Below are positions 46,561-58,512 of a stretch of DNA of 64,000 nt, piece by piece. Source of the stretch: Cherax quadricarinatus. Taxonomy: Eukaryota > Arthropoda > Malacostraca > Decapoda > Parastacidae. Under the pieces are notes generated by a model that was not told where the DNA came from, did no database searches, and saw only the letters and a list, made by a program, of their open reading frames with translations. Each line of letters begins with the position of its first letter. Within the stretch, counting starts at the first letter, position 1. Location of the stretch: the NCBI RefSeq assembly GCF_038502225.1, contig NC_091300.1, positions 52,423,676 through 52,487,675 on the forward strand, read 5' to 3'. The position numbers and the translations under genes are program-made.

Positions 46561-48660
46561 TTGGGGAAAGCAGCACTTAACACTTCTAGCACACGTATGA
46601 CAGATGAATGTTCACTGTGTACAAGCCAATCACCACAAGCTTACTATGTTTATAAGTGAACCTCTGGCATGTCCCACTCAAAATGTCAGCACTGCAATGC
46701 TCGTCAAATTGTTCTCAAGCCACTACAGGAAACACTGGTATGCCAGCAGCACTGCAGAACATAATACACAGACATGCTGGGCCCTAGGACAGCTATAACT
46801 GCAGGCTGCCTTAGCTTGTTCTGGCTAGCTTTTAGTGCTGCCCTCAAGCTTGCTTGAGGGCACCCGGACACCTGCTTGCAGCAGGCAGGCAGGCACACTG
46901 GAGACACTCGCAAGATGAGCGGAGTGCGGCACAGAGGACACGGGCACTCAAGCACCCATGTGGTCTGGACAAAAAAAAAAAAAAACCCGCCTCTAGACCA
47001 CAAGCAAATAGAGGCGAACGGCTGAGTTCCAAATCGAGGAAGGAGAAGGGACAAGGAAGGGATATTCACCTCGCTAGACACAGGCAATATGAGTGTAGTG
47101 GCCTGCAGGTCGCAGTGCAATTTTCAAGGTCTTTCACTGGGCCCACAGTCGTCTCGAGAGTTACCAACCCTGTACTACTTGTTAACTCCAAACCCGCAGC
47201 ACTTAACACATCTAGCACACGTGTCTTGGAATGACACAAATTTTCACTACATAAGAACTAGTTCTCACAACACCGAAGGTATGGCCGGAACACTGTAGAA
47301 CGTTCACAAAGGCATTTTGGGATTCAGAACAGATGTAGCCTTGGCCTTCACTGGCTGGCTTGGAGCGCTGTTTGGCCTGGATCAGCTAAACTCGCCCTTA
47401 TCCCATATGTAGATAATGGCGACAAGTTAAGGGATACCGGTGAATAGGAAAGTCGAGGAAGGGACATTCACCTCACTAGACACACGCAGTATGGGTGTAA
47501 GTGGCATGCGGGTCTTAGAGTGCCATTTTCAAGGTCACCCAGCAGGCCAGACATTCCTCACTCATTTTAAGCTTGCGTAGGTACTGATGGTAGCACAATG
47601 TCCTAAGTCAGCGTAATCCACTCATGCAAATAGTTACAACAAATCTGCAGCACTTGCGGAACTCACATATTCGAGTACCAGCGGGGCAGCAAAATACACC
47701 TCTACACTGCACGTCGTTGATAGAGGCGAACGGCTGAGTTTAAAGGCGGACTGTTGTAGATACAGGAGAACAGCAGGGGTAACTGAGCACGCACATTCGC
47801 CTTTATTCACATAGTCAATATGGGCGAAAGTCTCAGGCAGATGATGCAGTGCCTCGCTCAAGGTCACAGGCTGAGGCAGACTTCTCAAGAGTTACCAAAC
47901 ACTGCAATATTTGTACAGATTGTTTCTCACTCCAACTTGCAAAAATTCTAGCACACCTGTCTTGGAGTGAAAGACGAATTTTCAGTGTGTGGACACTTGG
48001 GTTACCAACTCACGTAGGACTGCACACTCGTCGTTATTCCTCAGGTTGGTAAAGCGATGAGTTGTGAGCATTTTGAGAGGCACGAGTAGCAGTGGACTAG
48101 CAAAATTCGCCTCTACACTGTATGTTGATAGAGGCGAAAGGCTGAGGTCAAATGAAAGGCAGAGGGGAAGCAGAGGCCTGTGAGGGCCTTTGCAAAAAGG
48201 AAGACTATTTCCAGTGTTTCACTAGGTATATCCTTAGTCACAGCTCGCACATAAGAGTTCTCACAACACTGAAGCTGTCTTCCAACAGTAGGAGTTTTAA
48301 TGATGACTTATCAGCAGGCAGGTAGGCACACAGGAGACATATTCGTAAGATGAATGGAGTGCGGCACAGAGGACTGACACGGGCACTCAAGCATTTACGT
48401 GGTCTGGCAAAACCGCCTCTAGACCATAAGTAAATAGAGGGGAATGGCTGAGTTCCAAATCGAGGAAGGAGGGGAGACAGGCGAGGTGGAGTGAAGGAAG
48501 GCCTCCTACAGCCACTTCAAATCAACGTTTGTGTTTCACTAGGTATATCACTGGTCACAGTTCACACATAAGAGTTCCAGCAGCAATTCAGCTGCGCTCC
48601 AACGATATTTGTTGCATGATGAGTTATCAGTCGGGTGAGATAAGCAGTTCTGATATAGAA
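46560..48660. repeat. Degenerate long-period tandem (satellite-like) DNA with recurring hairpins
   Basis: Related blocks recur in the same orientation. tctagcacacgtgtcttgga-like is at 46582, 47209 and 47946. aggcgaacggctgagttccaaatcgaggaagga is at 47012 and, slightly changed, at 48437. gagtgcggcacagaggac is at 46920 and 48357. ggtatatc-ctggtcacagttc is at 48225 and 48542. A stem cgcctcta...tagaggcg appears four times (46988-47016, 47697-47728, 48108-48136, 48414-48442). Spacing is irregular, about 300-740 bp. Open frames here look incidental. Confidence 0.72.
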
Positions 48661-48669
48661 GGCCTAGGA

Positions 48670-49750
48670 CCTCACTCAACACACACGTCCTCTCCCCTCA
48701 ACCACTCAGGCCTAACTGAATGGACCATTAATGCAGATTTTAAGGAAAAATTAATATTTATTCATAAGAATTTGGATATAAAGAAACAGGATTAGACTTA
48801 GTCTTTAGCTTAAATGAACTGGTCGTAGAAGATATGGAATATGAAAAACTGCATGAAGCTGTTTACCAATCAATATTAAACTTGGAATTACTTATTTCAT
48901 TTTTAATTTTCGTGGGGCTCAATGTCAGTGTCTCAACGTATTACATTTTTTATAAAATGTTATTTTCTTATTTTTAATTAAGTTAATCCAGGTAAGTAAA
49001 AGTTATCATGGATCAGTAAAAGTAAGCAAAATATGTAAACCGTCTAATATACGTCTGGCGAAGAGGTACTGAGAAAAAATAGGTAAAGTTTAATTCTGAA
49101 CGTGCGAGAATAGGATGTGGCAGAAGTAAGGCTGGAGATAAGAAAGGAGATGAAAGTCGGAAATCTGACATTTGGCTTGAAGGATGGCAGAATTCTTGAG
49201 TAAAGTGCAAAGGAAAATGAAGACTGAAGACATAACACGAGATGGACAACTAACCCGAAGGTGCCAGCAGGCTGAAGAAATAAATAAATATTTTGTATAC
49301 AATAGGACAGGTAGCATGAAATACAGAGTGTACGCCAAGTTTATCCCTGGGTCTAGTAGGATGAAACGAAATGCCACACACAGAGTAATTAAACCATCCT
49401 CTAAACTCTTTCTAACTTGACAGAGTACAATTGTGCACCAAACAGTTACCAGACTATCGATGGATGTATACAACCGCTGGTTATCGTGCTTACAGCTAGT
49501 AGAGATGACTTCAGAAATGTGATTCAATACAGAAATGTGGTTCACCTAACAGGCTGTTTCACCTGCATAGAAATGACTGTATCCGGCACATGGAGTAGAG
49601 AGAACTCTACCTGAGCATCAAGGTGTATTGCTGATAGAGAGTATAGCTATTTCCTTAATGGTTCTTATTAAACCACTACATCAGTTGTAGGCTCATGGAA
49701 GATGATCCGAAAATTGAAGTAGGGTTGTTGCTACCAGTAACGCTTGTGTT
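48670..49750. other. No gene seen
   Basis: AT-rich DNA with short open frames on both strands and no recognisable domain or repeat ends. Confidence 0.55.
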
Positions 49751-49754
49751 ACTT

Positions 49755-49930
49755 GTGGGACTGAGAACTCCTCCCTCTGTTATTCCTTGGGACATTTCAT
49801 TAGACTCGCTTCTAAACCCCTGCTAAAGAACAGAGGATACTTTATTTGCCAGATATCCTATTATTCAACTGAGTAGGCTATCAGAAATATTGATTTTTTC
49901 TAGTTCATTTAGGGTAACGATTCTCTTTGG
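49755..49930 (-). mobile_element. LINE C-family RT fragment
   Basis: About 175 bp homologous to 41500-41665 of LINE C (gggactgagaactcctccct, agaacagaggatactttatttgcc, atcctattatt). This is the RT segment around motif B on the minus strand. It ends where the 38-bp minisatellite begins. Confidence 0.8.
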
Positions 49931-51110
49931 AGACCACACTCTCTGAAGTACTGCAGAGTGGTGCAGCACAGAGACCACACTCTCTGAAGTACAGCAGAGT
50001 GCACCACAGAGACCACCCTCTCTGAAGCACAGCAGAGTGCACCACAGAGACCACCCTCTCTGAAGCACAGCAGAGTGCACCACCGAGACTACACTCTCTG
50101 AAGTACAGCAGAGTGCACCACAGAGACCACACTCTCTGAAGTACAGAAGAGTGAACCACAGAGACCACGCTCTCTGAAGCACAGCAGAATGCACCACCGA
50201 GACTACACTCTCTGAAGTACAGCAGAGTGTACCACAGACACCACGCTCTATGAAGCACAGCAGAGTGCACCACCGAGACTACACTCTCTGAAGTACAGCA
50301 GAGTGCACCACAGAGACGATACTCTCTGAAGTACAGCGGAGTGCACCACCGAGACTACGCTCTCTGAAGTACAGCAGAGTGCACTACAGAGACCACCCTC
50401 ACTGAAGCACAGCAGAGTGCAGCACAGAGACCACCCTCACTGAAGTACAGCAGAGTGCACTACAGAGACCACCCTCACTGAAGCACAGCAGAGTGCAGCA
50501 CAGAGACCACCCTCACTGAAGTACAGCAGAGTGCAGCACAGAGACCACCCTCACTGAAGTACAGCAGAGTGCAGCACAGAGACCACCCTCACTGAAGTAC
50601 AGCAGAGTGCAGCACAGAGACCACCCTCACTGAAGTACAGCAGAGTGCAGCACAGAGACCACCCTCACTGAAGCACAGCAGAGTGCAGCACAGAGACCAC
50701 CCTCACTGAAGTACAGCAGAGTGCAGCACAGAGACCACCCTCACTGAAGCACAGCAGAGTGCAGCACAGAGACCACCCTCACTGAAGCACAGCAGAGTGC
50801 AGCACAGAGACCACCCTCACTGAAGCACAGCAGAGTGCACCACAGAGACCACCCTCACTGAAGTACAGCAGAGTGCAGCACAGAGACCACCCTCAATGAA
50901 GCACAGCAGAGTGCAGCACAGAGACCACCCTCACTGAAGTACAGCAGAGTGCAGCACAGAGACCACCCTCACTGAAGTACAGCAGAGTGCAGCACAGAGA
51001 CCACTCTCACTGAAGTACAGCAGAGTGCAGCACAGAGACCACTCTCACTGAAGTACAGCAGAGTGCAGCACAGAGACCACTCTCACTGAAGTACAGCAGA
51101 GTGCAGCACA
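49930..51110. repeat. 38-bp minisatellite, about 31 copies
   Basis: Unit gagaccaccctcactgaag plus tacagcagagtgcagcaca. Copies on the left vary more (ctctctgaag, caccacc, gaagcac); those on the right are nearly identical. Since 38 is not a multiple of three, long open frames on the minus strand repeat every 114 bp and are artefacts of the array. Confidence 0.96.
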
Positions 51111-51195
51111 CACCTAGCACGAATACCTAAGTCAGTTTTGCAGTGAATTTTTTGGAGCATTTTTTAAAATACTGACCAAAGTTACCCTCTAAATA

Positions 51196-51400
51196 AGAAC
51201 ATAAGGACGAAGAAACACTGCAGCAGGCCTACTGGCCCATGCGAGGCAGGTCCAAGTCTCCTACCGGCTTAAGCCAATGCACCCAACCTAGTCAGGTCAG
51301 GTCACCTTGACTTAAGCGAGGAGCACGGCAACCGTCCTGGTAGCACAAGCTAATCAGGTTCAACTCACACCCACCCACACCCACTCATGTATTTATCCAA
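51196..51400 (-). mobile_element. CR1-like LINE 3' end, cut by the assembly gap
   Basis: In reverse orientation it reads cctgcctcgcatgggccagtaggcctgctgcagtg...cttatgttctta, matching 57830-57895. Its upstream side runs into the N block. Confidence 0.75.
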
Positions 51401-51500
51401 NNNNNNNNNNNNNNNNNNNNNNNNNNNNNNNNNNNNNNNNNNNNNNNNNNNNNNNNNNNNNNNNNNNNNNNNNNNNNNNNNNNNNNNNNNNNNNNNNNNN
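51401..51500. other. Assembly gap, 100 N
   Basis: Exactly 100 undetermined bases, a conventional scaffold spacer. The true distance is unknown. Confidence 0.99.
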
Positions 51501-51739
51501 TCACCCGTTATATTTCTAATATATTTATAACTAAAAACTTGTTAAAAGTCAACAAATGGTTCCATGATCCAATTAGAATTTAGGAAGCTGGAGGAATGGG
51601 AGCGACTCCAGCACACTTCAGAACCGTCGTCAGGGAAAGAAGTGAGAAGGTGTACTAAGTTATTGAAAATTTTCTTCATGTTTGAGAGGGAGAGGAGAGA
51701 GTGAGCTATACTTTTTAGTCCCTCCTCTTATTACTTAAC

Positions 51740-52070
51740 TCACTTATGTTAGACAGTACTGTCTCATTTTTTGATCACCTGTATGGAGTTCGCCTTCCCT
51801 GTACCATTACTCGTCTCATTCCACTGCTTCACTGCTCTTACGTGGTTTATTGGAGTATGCGATTACCAACCATGTCCAACTGCTTTTGTTACATCCCTGG
51901 TAAACCTATATCCTCATCCACCCTATCATTGCTCATAGTATTTGACTGAAGCAATAATCATATCAGTGACATTAGTCTCAGCTCGCATATTATTTCTTTG
52001 TATTTCATTCCCCTCAGCTCAGGCACCAGTATTAGATGCTCTGTTGTGCTCTCTCCAAACAAAGCTTCAT
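51740..52070 (-). mobile_element. Possible very old LINE C-terminal fragment
   Basis: The minus strand has [12 protein letters not shown] near 52030-51990, like the [12 protein letters not shown] segment of family A RTs. Weaker similarity extends to about 51740 (attccactgctt..., ctcatagtattt). Too diverged to place. Confidence 0.4.
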
Positions 52071-52539
52071 TTGAAGGGTTTCTCACCGGTGCAACAAACA
52101 TAAGAATGGCCATTTTCTCGACCCCTCTCCGGGCTCTCCCACTCACACCACTCACCAGCTGACCTTTCATCTTATGACAAAGACCAGTATGAAGGTTTTT
52201 TTCATTAACGAATAAACTAACATCCGCTTTCCCACTCTTCCTTTTTCTCGCAATTACCGTTACTGTCTTTCTTTTCTCCTCCACAGCTGCTCTTTCTAAC
52301 AGTTCTCACCCTCTTCTCTTCCTCTCGTCTTCCCCTCACCCATGCTGCCAGTAGTCCCTCATACCTCACATTCTGGGGAACTCAGAAGCAATCCTGTTTT
52401 GACACCTTTGTGAATAATTAACACGCAGAATTTTTTTCCTATGCCAGAACATCATTAAACATGCAGACGCCTGGCTGCGCAGCTAAGAAAAATAGTTTCA
52501 CTCCAGGTTCGAGCTTCTAAATGATTTTTTTAGTGATTA

Positions 52540-52620
52540 ATGTCTTAGTGGTTAACACACTGGCCTCTGAGTTTTAGGGCTCACTTGAGATAGGTTCAAG
52601 CTCCACCCGTTCCGTGACTT
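52540..52620 (+). repeat. tRNA-derived SINE-like fragment
   Basis: tagtggttaacacactggcctctga resembles an A-box region and ggttcaagctcc a B box, about 45 bp apart, the layout of a tRNA-like SINE head. No tail identified. Confidence 0.45.
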
Positions 52621-52869
52621 GTCTGAGTAAAATAACTGTGCTGAAATAATGGTGAATGTTTTATTATAGGTTTTGTTTTTCAGCATCAGCAATAAGGGTT
52701 GGGATGGTGTGTCGACGACTGTGCGTGAGAGTGGTGGGTGGATGGAGTTGTGAGATAGGTGGAGATAATGGTAGGTGTGGGAGATGGTCGTAGATTGAAT
52801 GGGTGGTTGTGGAAGGTGGTTAGTGGGGTGTGAGTGATGGGGTGACACGCACTAACCTCCTCCATTGTT

Positions 52870-53335
52870 ACTTTCAGCCTCCGGTTATGTTTTCAGCCTC
52901 ATCCAGTGATACAGTCAGTCTCCTACAATCATGCGAATAAACTAAGCTTCCAACGAGATACTGTCAGCCTCATGTAGTTATTCTCTCAGCTTCCTCCTGA
53001 CAGATTCTCAGTCTTCTCCAGTGATACTCTCAGTTTTCTCCATTCTCTTAGCCTCCTCCAGTCGTGTTCTCAGCCTCCTCAAGTCGTGCATTCAGGCTCC
53101 TCCAATCATGCTCTCAGCCTCCTCTTATCATGGTCTCAGTTTTCTCCAGTCATGCTCTATGCCTCCTCCAATGATGCTATCTGCTTCCAATTATTGTCAG
53201 AGCCTCCTCCAGTCATGTTCCCAGGTTCCTCCAGTCATTCTCTCTGCCTCCTCTAGTCACACTCAGCCTCTTCGAGGATACTCCAGTCATACTCTGAGCT
53301 TCCTCTAGTCATACTCAGTTTCCTCCAGCAGTGAA
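52870..53335. repeat. Degenerate minisatellite, about 20-24 bp unit
   Basis: Around 20 diverged copies of tctcagcctcctccagtcatg. Open frames here only echo the repeat. Confidence 0.85.
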
Positions 53336-53419
53336 GAATGTGAATGAATTGAGTAAACCTGAGTTGTGATTCCGTCGGCGTGTTAATTAAAGTTTGCTTG
53401 CGATCGATCCCACCATAAA

Positions 53420-54600
53420 TTGCAGAAGGTCAGTCATACCGATGAAGTGAAGCAGGAGATATCGGCAATGAATGAAGATCATGTTCTCCATAATGTTACA
53501 ATTGTTGATCTTGTGGCAAACCAGCTTAAATACCACACAAATTTGTTTTGTGGAGGTCCGGCTATAATATGATGCTATATTGAAGAAAAATATTCAAGAC
53601 ACTGCCCAGTACCGTGCTTTTGAAGACATATTGGCCATGATTGATGAAGACATATCAGCTGGAAGAACCCACTTCTCTTCGAAAGATCTCTGGAAGCAGT
53701 TACGTGGAAAGAATGCTGGGATTGTCCGTACTGAACCGAAAGTTGTGCTGCATAAGTACCTTATGCGTTGAGAGGAACCTGTATTGTGACCAACTAAACT
53801 ATGAAAGATCTTGTTACAACATTAACTGTTGGAAACTCTGCATCTGGTGATAATAAGACACTCGCTAATATTGCTCTTATATGCAACCGTGAGAATGTAC
53901 ATCATCTAAGTGACTAAGTTATGGTAAAAATATATTCGCTTTGGAGAAGCATAGATTCACTTTTAAAAGCCAACAATCGTCAAAGACAGTCTGAGGATAA
54001 AGAAACGTCACATGATCATAGGAAACACCATTACCTGTATACATTCATCTCCTCCTCTACTCATTGTTCAGAAGCCTGGAGGATGTAAACAGACTTTCAC
54101 TGTTTGATCTCTCAATTAACCTCAGCCGTGGTATAAACCTTGGTAATAAATACCGACAAGTGATCAAGGTCCCAGAACTGAAACGTTCTCTAACAAATAT
54201 GTCCTAGTGTTTGCTTAAGTGTTATTCCAAACCAACGTCAGCCGTATTCAGTGTCTTGAGCAAAAAGCTTGCTCAATCTGCATTGTGTTATTTTTCTACG
54301 GAAGGAAGTGTGATTCCTCCTGAACTCCGCCATGAGCTTTTCACAGTAAGTCTCACGTTGTCGACAATATAGATCATGATCCGCCATCAACTGTGTGGGG
54401 AATCATTTCATGTTGCCGTATTTTCAATATTTCAATCAAGCAGTTCTGTACTGAACTATAGAGAAGAGAGAGATTCACCAATTCCAGAAACTATCTGAAA
54501 CAAAGTAATGGTGCCTGATGAATACACAACACTTCGTCAACTTTCTGTCAAACTTAATGTTCCACCTAAAGAACTGTCAATGATTGTTCTCTAAGACTCA
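53420..54600 (+). pseudogene. Decayed coding region, unrecognised multi-copy type
   Basis: Open pieces on the plus strand include Y-R-A-F-E-D-I-L-A-M-I-D-E-D-I-S (53580-53771). Further on, near 54357-54440, V-D-N-I-D-H-D-P-P-S-T is followed by a degraded stretch resembling F-x-G-T-x-I-S. I recall a D-N-I-D-H-N-P motif from uncharacterised multi-copy proteins in invertebrate genomes, but cannot name a function. Several stops and frameshifts interrupt it. Confidence 0.4.
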
Positions 54601-54839
54601 AATATTCTTGCCTAAGAGGTCTCAAAGATCAGGATATGCAAGTCAGATAGCTGCTCTGCTTGAAGAACAAAAGGTTTAGAATAAAACTCCTCTCATCACA
54701 TAGTGTCAATGCTCCTGAAGCTGTCCCTTTTCATAGAGATGTCTCGTGCTTTTAAAACAACAATCGTATCACCCAGCAACGACCCTACACGCTTTGCAAC
54801 TGGTTATCAAGATGACAACCTGCCTAGTCTCTCAAGCAT

Positions 54840-57480
54840 GACGAAACAGACAAAGTTTCTTAAACTGTGCTCTGAGGACGGACAGGTGCTGTTTCCACTT
54901 ACTACGATTGAACAATAAGTCGTCCAGATGTGTTTCATCTCCTTCCAAGTCACTGGAATGAAGAGACTGCGTTGTGTATTCCAAAAGCCATAACGAAAGA
55001 GATGACTAGTCCATTTGATCAGTGAAGGCAGAGATATCCTCAGCATTCTCAGTAAGCAGGGCTTTATAATATCCTCGCAGAGGATCTAATCGATCACGAT
55101 CAATGAGGCCATAAATGCGTGGGAATGATGTATCCACCTGGTATCGTAACTGTATTCACCTTGCGATAATCAGTACACATCCTGCAACTGTCTTTGGGTT
55201 TGGGTACTAATGTATAAGGTGAAGTATAGGGACTTTCACTGCGCTTTATCAGCACGTGTGTTAACAGAAAGTCAACTTCTTTCTTAAGTGTTTGGTGCTT
55301 AATTAGGCTCATCATTCAAGGAGATTTCTTTATAGGGGATACACCTTGCATATCCACATCTTGTACACCAAGTGTACAGCGTTAAAGAATATAGCTGAAC
55401 ATGCATGGATATTTAAGTATCATCCGGTTTTTTTTATTTCAGCTATATCTGTGTCAAGGTTACTAGTTAAATTATCAAGTGATCGAAGAGTCACTGAATG
55501 CTCTAAACGAACCTCTTTACGCCTAGAAACGCCAGGTAGACTGACGTGATCTTTCTGTGATATAAGAAGTAGAGTAGTAGGAGGGATAGAGCTAGAGATT
55601 AAGTCTTGAGTTTATTAACTTGCTAAGCATGTTGAGATTTCATCTTCTCAGGTGAGTGTCACAAAGTCACAAAGCTTTTTGTTTACATCCAAGAGACCAT
55701 CATACCTGGCATGTAGAGCATAATCTAGAACTAGTTTCAGAGAAATCATATCATTACCTGATTTGAAAGAGTTTGGGACAGCATCCTTATCATTCTGCTG
55801 TGTTGTTCAAGCTTGAGGAGCAGTGACGATATTTGCTACTAGTTCTTTAGTAGTTTTTGAATGCTATCACATTAATGACGGCCATATACTCAAAGATGAA
55901 TTTGTATTTCTAGTCCATACTTGTTTTATTACAGGGGGCGGACCACGAAACAGGTGGCCAAATACCAGCTCGAAATGGACTAAAACCTCCGCTTTCTTCC
56001 TCACTTTCTCTAATATCAAACACAAGTAAAAGCATCTCCCACATCCCAGTTTGAAGAAAAAATTTTCAGTTAGTCTTTATCATAAATTTACCCTCTGACG
56101 AAATCTCTCTAGAGTGCCTTGAGTCTGTGAGTGATAACTTGTTGAAAGCACTGACTTAACTTCTAGGTGAAATAAGGCCTCATGAAAGAGTTTAATAAGG
56201 TTGAATTCCTTATCTGAATAAATATCTCATGGCAAACCAACCTGTGGAAAAAATCTCATTAGTGGTCTCATAATTGCATGTAAATTAACTATGCTCATAG
56301 AATTGCTTCAGAATTGTGTGTCGCTCCATTCATATGAGCAAGCAGGTATTGGTTTCCTCCAGCTTTGTGTCGTCCTAGTTTGGTTCTAAGCAGAGAATCA
56401 ACAGTCTTTTATTAGACGTGAGAAAGATTCTCCAACAGCTGGATAGGCATAAGTAGAGCTGGTGGTGGTTGTGCTGGTGGTGGTGTGTGGCTAAACTGTC
56501 CGATTAACTGACAGATATGGTAATGCCGCAAATAGTCAGGCTCCTTCATTTTAGGCCACGTGAAATGTTTAGCCTGGCTACAAAGAGATTTTTAACACTC
56601 AAATATCCTCCTCAGTAACCGTGTAGCAAAATAAATAGCTTGCTCACGAAATGTTTCTTGCAAAACTAAACAAAGCTTCAGTGTGGCGGAAACACTGTCA
56701 GCTGTGGATTTACAAGTACAATTTTTCCATTGGTTTACCGTTAAAATAATAATTACATTTGTCAAGGTCCTTTACTTCTTCCTCAGTCACTGCTATATCT
56801 CTCTGTCCTTCTAGAGACTGATAAAAAAAAACGATCTTTAATTAAATTCTAGTGGGTGAGAGCTTTAACTTCCCAAGTGTCCTGGCTAGGCTCACATTTA
56901 TAGGGCACATAACTACACCGAACAACATATTCAGACCCAAATCATTATTAGTTTCAATAACTCTACAGGCTGTAAGGATTTTTTTTTTTACTCTTGACGT
57001 AGCTCTCGTCATTGCAACTAAAAGATTCTCTCTATACGTTTCTACTAAGTCAGTCTCGTCAGAGATATTATCAGTCACAGTGTTGCCGTACATATGCTAG
57101 CTTGTAGCACATCATTGCCCATCAACAAGCTTGTTAAAATGATAGCAAGCTCACAAGATATACCAAGTGAGGTAAAACCGGTGTAGTAACTTGTCTGCAT
57201 GAACGCCCTAAAGAGTGGTATTTGATCACAGCTCCACTAAAATTTTATGAAAGGACGTCTACTTTAGTATGTGTGTTATCAGATATAGCGAGAATACCAT
57301 TCCTCAACAGGGTGAGATTGTTCCATTTTGTCTTGGAAGATAATTACATCTGTTAGAGTTATTTCGCTTAATCCTATTTTTCCTCTGGATAGATATGATT
57401 CATTGCTGAAAGAATTTTATCAGACATCATTTCTGTATCTAGTCATCTGGGTTGATTTTCAACTTCAGATGGAGGAACGT
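54840..57480 (-). pseudogene. Ty3/Gypsy polyprotein, integrase before RT, decayed
   Basis: Reading the minus strand from 57480: protease-like L-M-G-N-D-V (about 57140), a V-A-M-T-R-A-T-S-R segment (57010), then integrase. That has F-R-E-Q-A-I-Y-F-A, H-F-T-W-P-K-M-K and C-Q of the zinc-binding domain (56690-56500), core remnants (Q-Y-L-L; S-Y-H-S-Q-T-Q-G-T-L-E-R-F; F-S-S-N-W-D; 56330-56060) and a C-terminal L-x-A-R-Y-D-G-L-type segment near 55700. After an I-A-E-I spacer comes RT: V-D-F-L-L-T-H, S-P-Y-T-L-V-P-K-P, R-M-C-T-D-Y-R-K-V-N (55315-55150) and H-L-D-D-L-L (about 54940, from Y-L-D-D). Many stops. The order protease-integrase-RT matches Gmr1-like Gypsy elements. Confidence 0.75.
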
Positions 57481-57504
57481 ATGTAATCGCGGAAATTGGC
57501 AAGT

Positions 57505-57895
57505 TACTAAGGCTCAGGCGTGCTAAAAATATCTAGCCAAGACAGGACTCGCAGCAATGGTTTCAAGTTGGAAAAATTCAGATTCAGGAAGGATATAGGA
57601 AAGCACTGGTTTGGTAATAGAGTTGTGGATGAGTGGAACAAACTCCCGAGTACAGTTATTGAGGCTAAAACGCTGTGTAGTTTTAAAAATAGGTTAAATA
57701 CATGAGCGGGTGTGGATGGGTGTGAGCTGAAACTGGCTAGCGTGTGCTGGTGGGTCTGATGCCGTGCCCTTTCCTTAAGTGGATGTGACTTGACTAGGTG
57801 GGTTATTTCTCTATGATGGGGGTAACATGGACCTGCCTTGCATGGGCCAATAGGCCTGCTGCTGTGTTCCTTCTTTCTTATGTTCTTATTTCTTG
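57505..57895 (+). mobile_element. CR1-like LINE 3' end
   Basis: Encodes the end of a CR1-like RT (57520-57705; N-G-F-K-L-E-K-F-R-F, W-F-G-N-R-V-V-D-E-W-N-K-L-P) and a 3' untranslated region ending gcctgctgctgtgttccttctttcttatgttctta. It is 5'-truncated, inserted directly beside the Gypsy remnant. Confidence 0.85.
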
Positions 57896-58440
57896 CATGG
57901 AGTGTGATTAAATGATTTAAGCAGGTGCGCCAGACACACGATCCTTTCTCAAATTTCTCGACAGTGTAACAGTATTACCTGGTATAACCTTTACTTTAAG
58001 AATAGGTGCATGTAATGTTTCACTATTCTTTCACAAATGTATCTTCCTCCTGAGAAGACACATTTTATGGATAGGTAAGCTATGTAAGTGTGGAAGTTTA
58101 TATTAGTCGGCCGATTTGCGTTGCCTACTCCTACCTTTGATGTCCGTGCTGTGTGTGCACAGTTTTTTGAGATACTTCATGGTTATCGGTTAGACCTGCT
58201 GTTAGACCTGCTGTTAGACCTGCTGTTTTCACACTATTCGATCCTGCATGATCGACGAGATATTCTAATATGTAGGCAAATATACTGTTATAAAAATCTC
58301 CATGTTTTATTTTCTGATACAATTTATCAAATGAGTTATTTTTCGTGGCTCTGTACCATATATCGAAAGCTATCTTTTACCCACGGACAAACTCCACATA
58401 AGTTTGCCCTGCTTTTCGTTGCGTACTACGAAAGGCAGAT
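57895..58440. other. No gene seen; 13-bp triplication
   Basis: Only a small tandem of ttagacctgctg (three copies, about 58190-58226) stands out. Confidence 0.6.
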
Positions 58441-58512
58441 GTTACTTGGACAGGTTGCCTAGCATGGGGCAGTAGGCCTCCTGCGGTGCTCTTTCTTTCT
58501 TATGTTCTCATA
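58440..58512 (+). mobile_element. CR1-like LINE extreme 3' end
   Basis: ttgcctagcatggggcagtaggcctcctgcggtgctctttctttcttatgttct matches the terminal 60 bp of the element at 57505-57895. Confidence 0.75.

Noticed and set aside
46844..47234. Short Cys/Pro-rich frames around 46700-47300
   Set aside because: Lie in degenerate satellite-like DNA and are not shared by the other blocks.
49865..50273. Cys/Trp/Val-rich repeated protein on the minus strand
   Set aside because: Product of the 38-bp minisatellite in rotating frame; no start context or domain.
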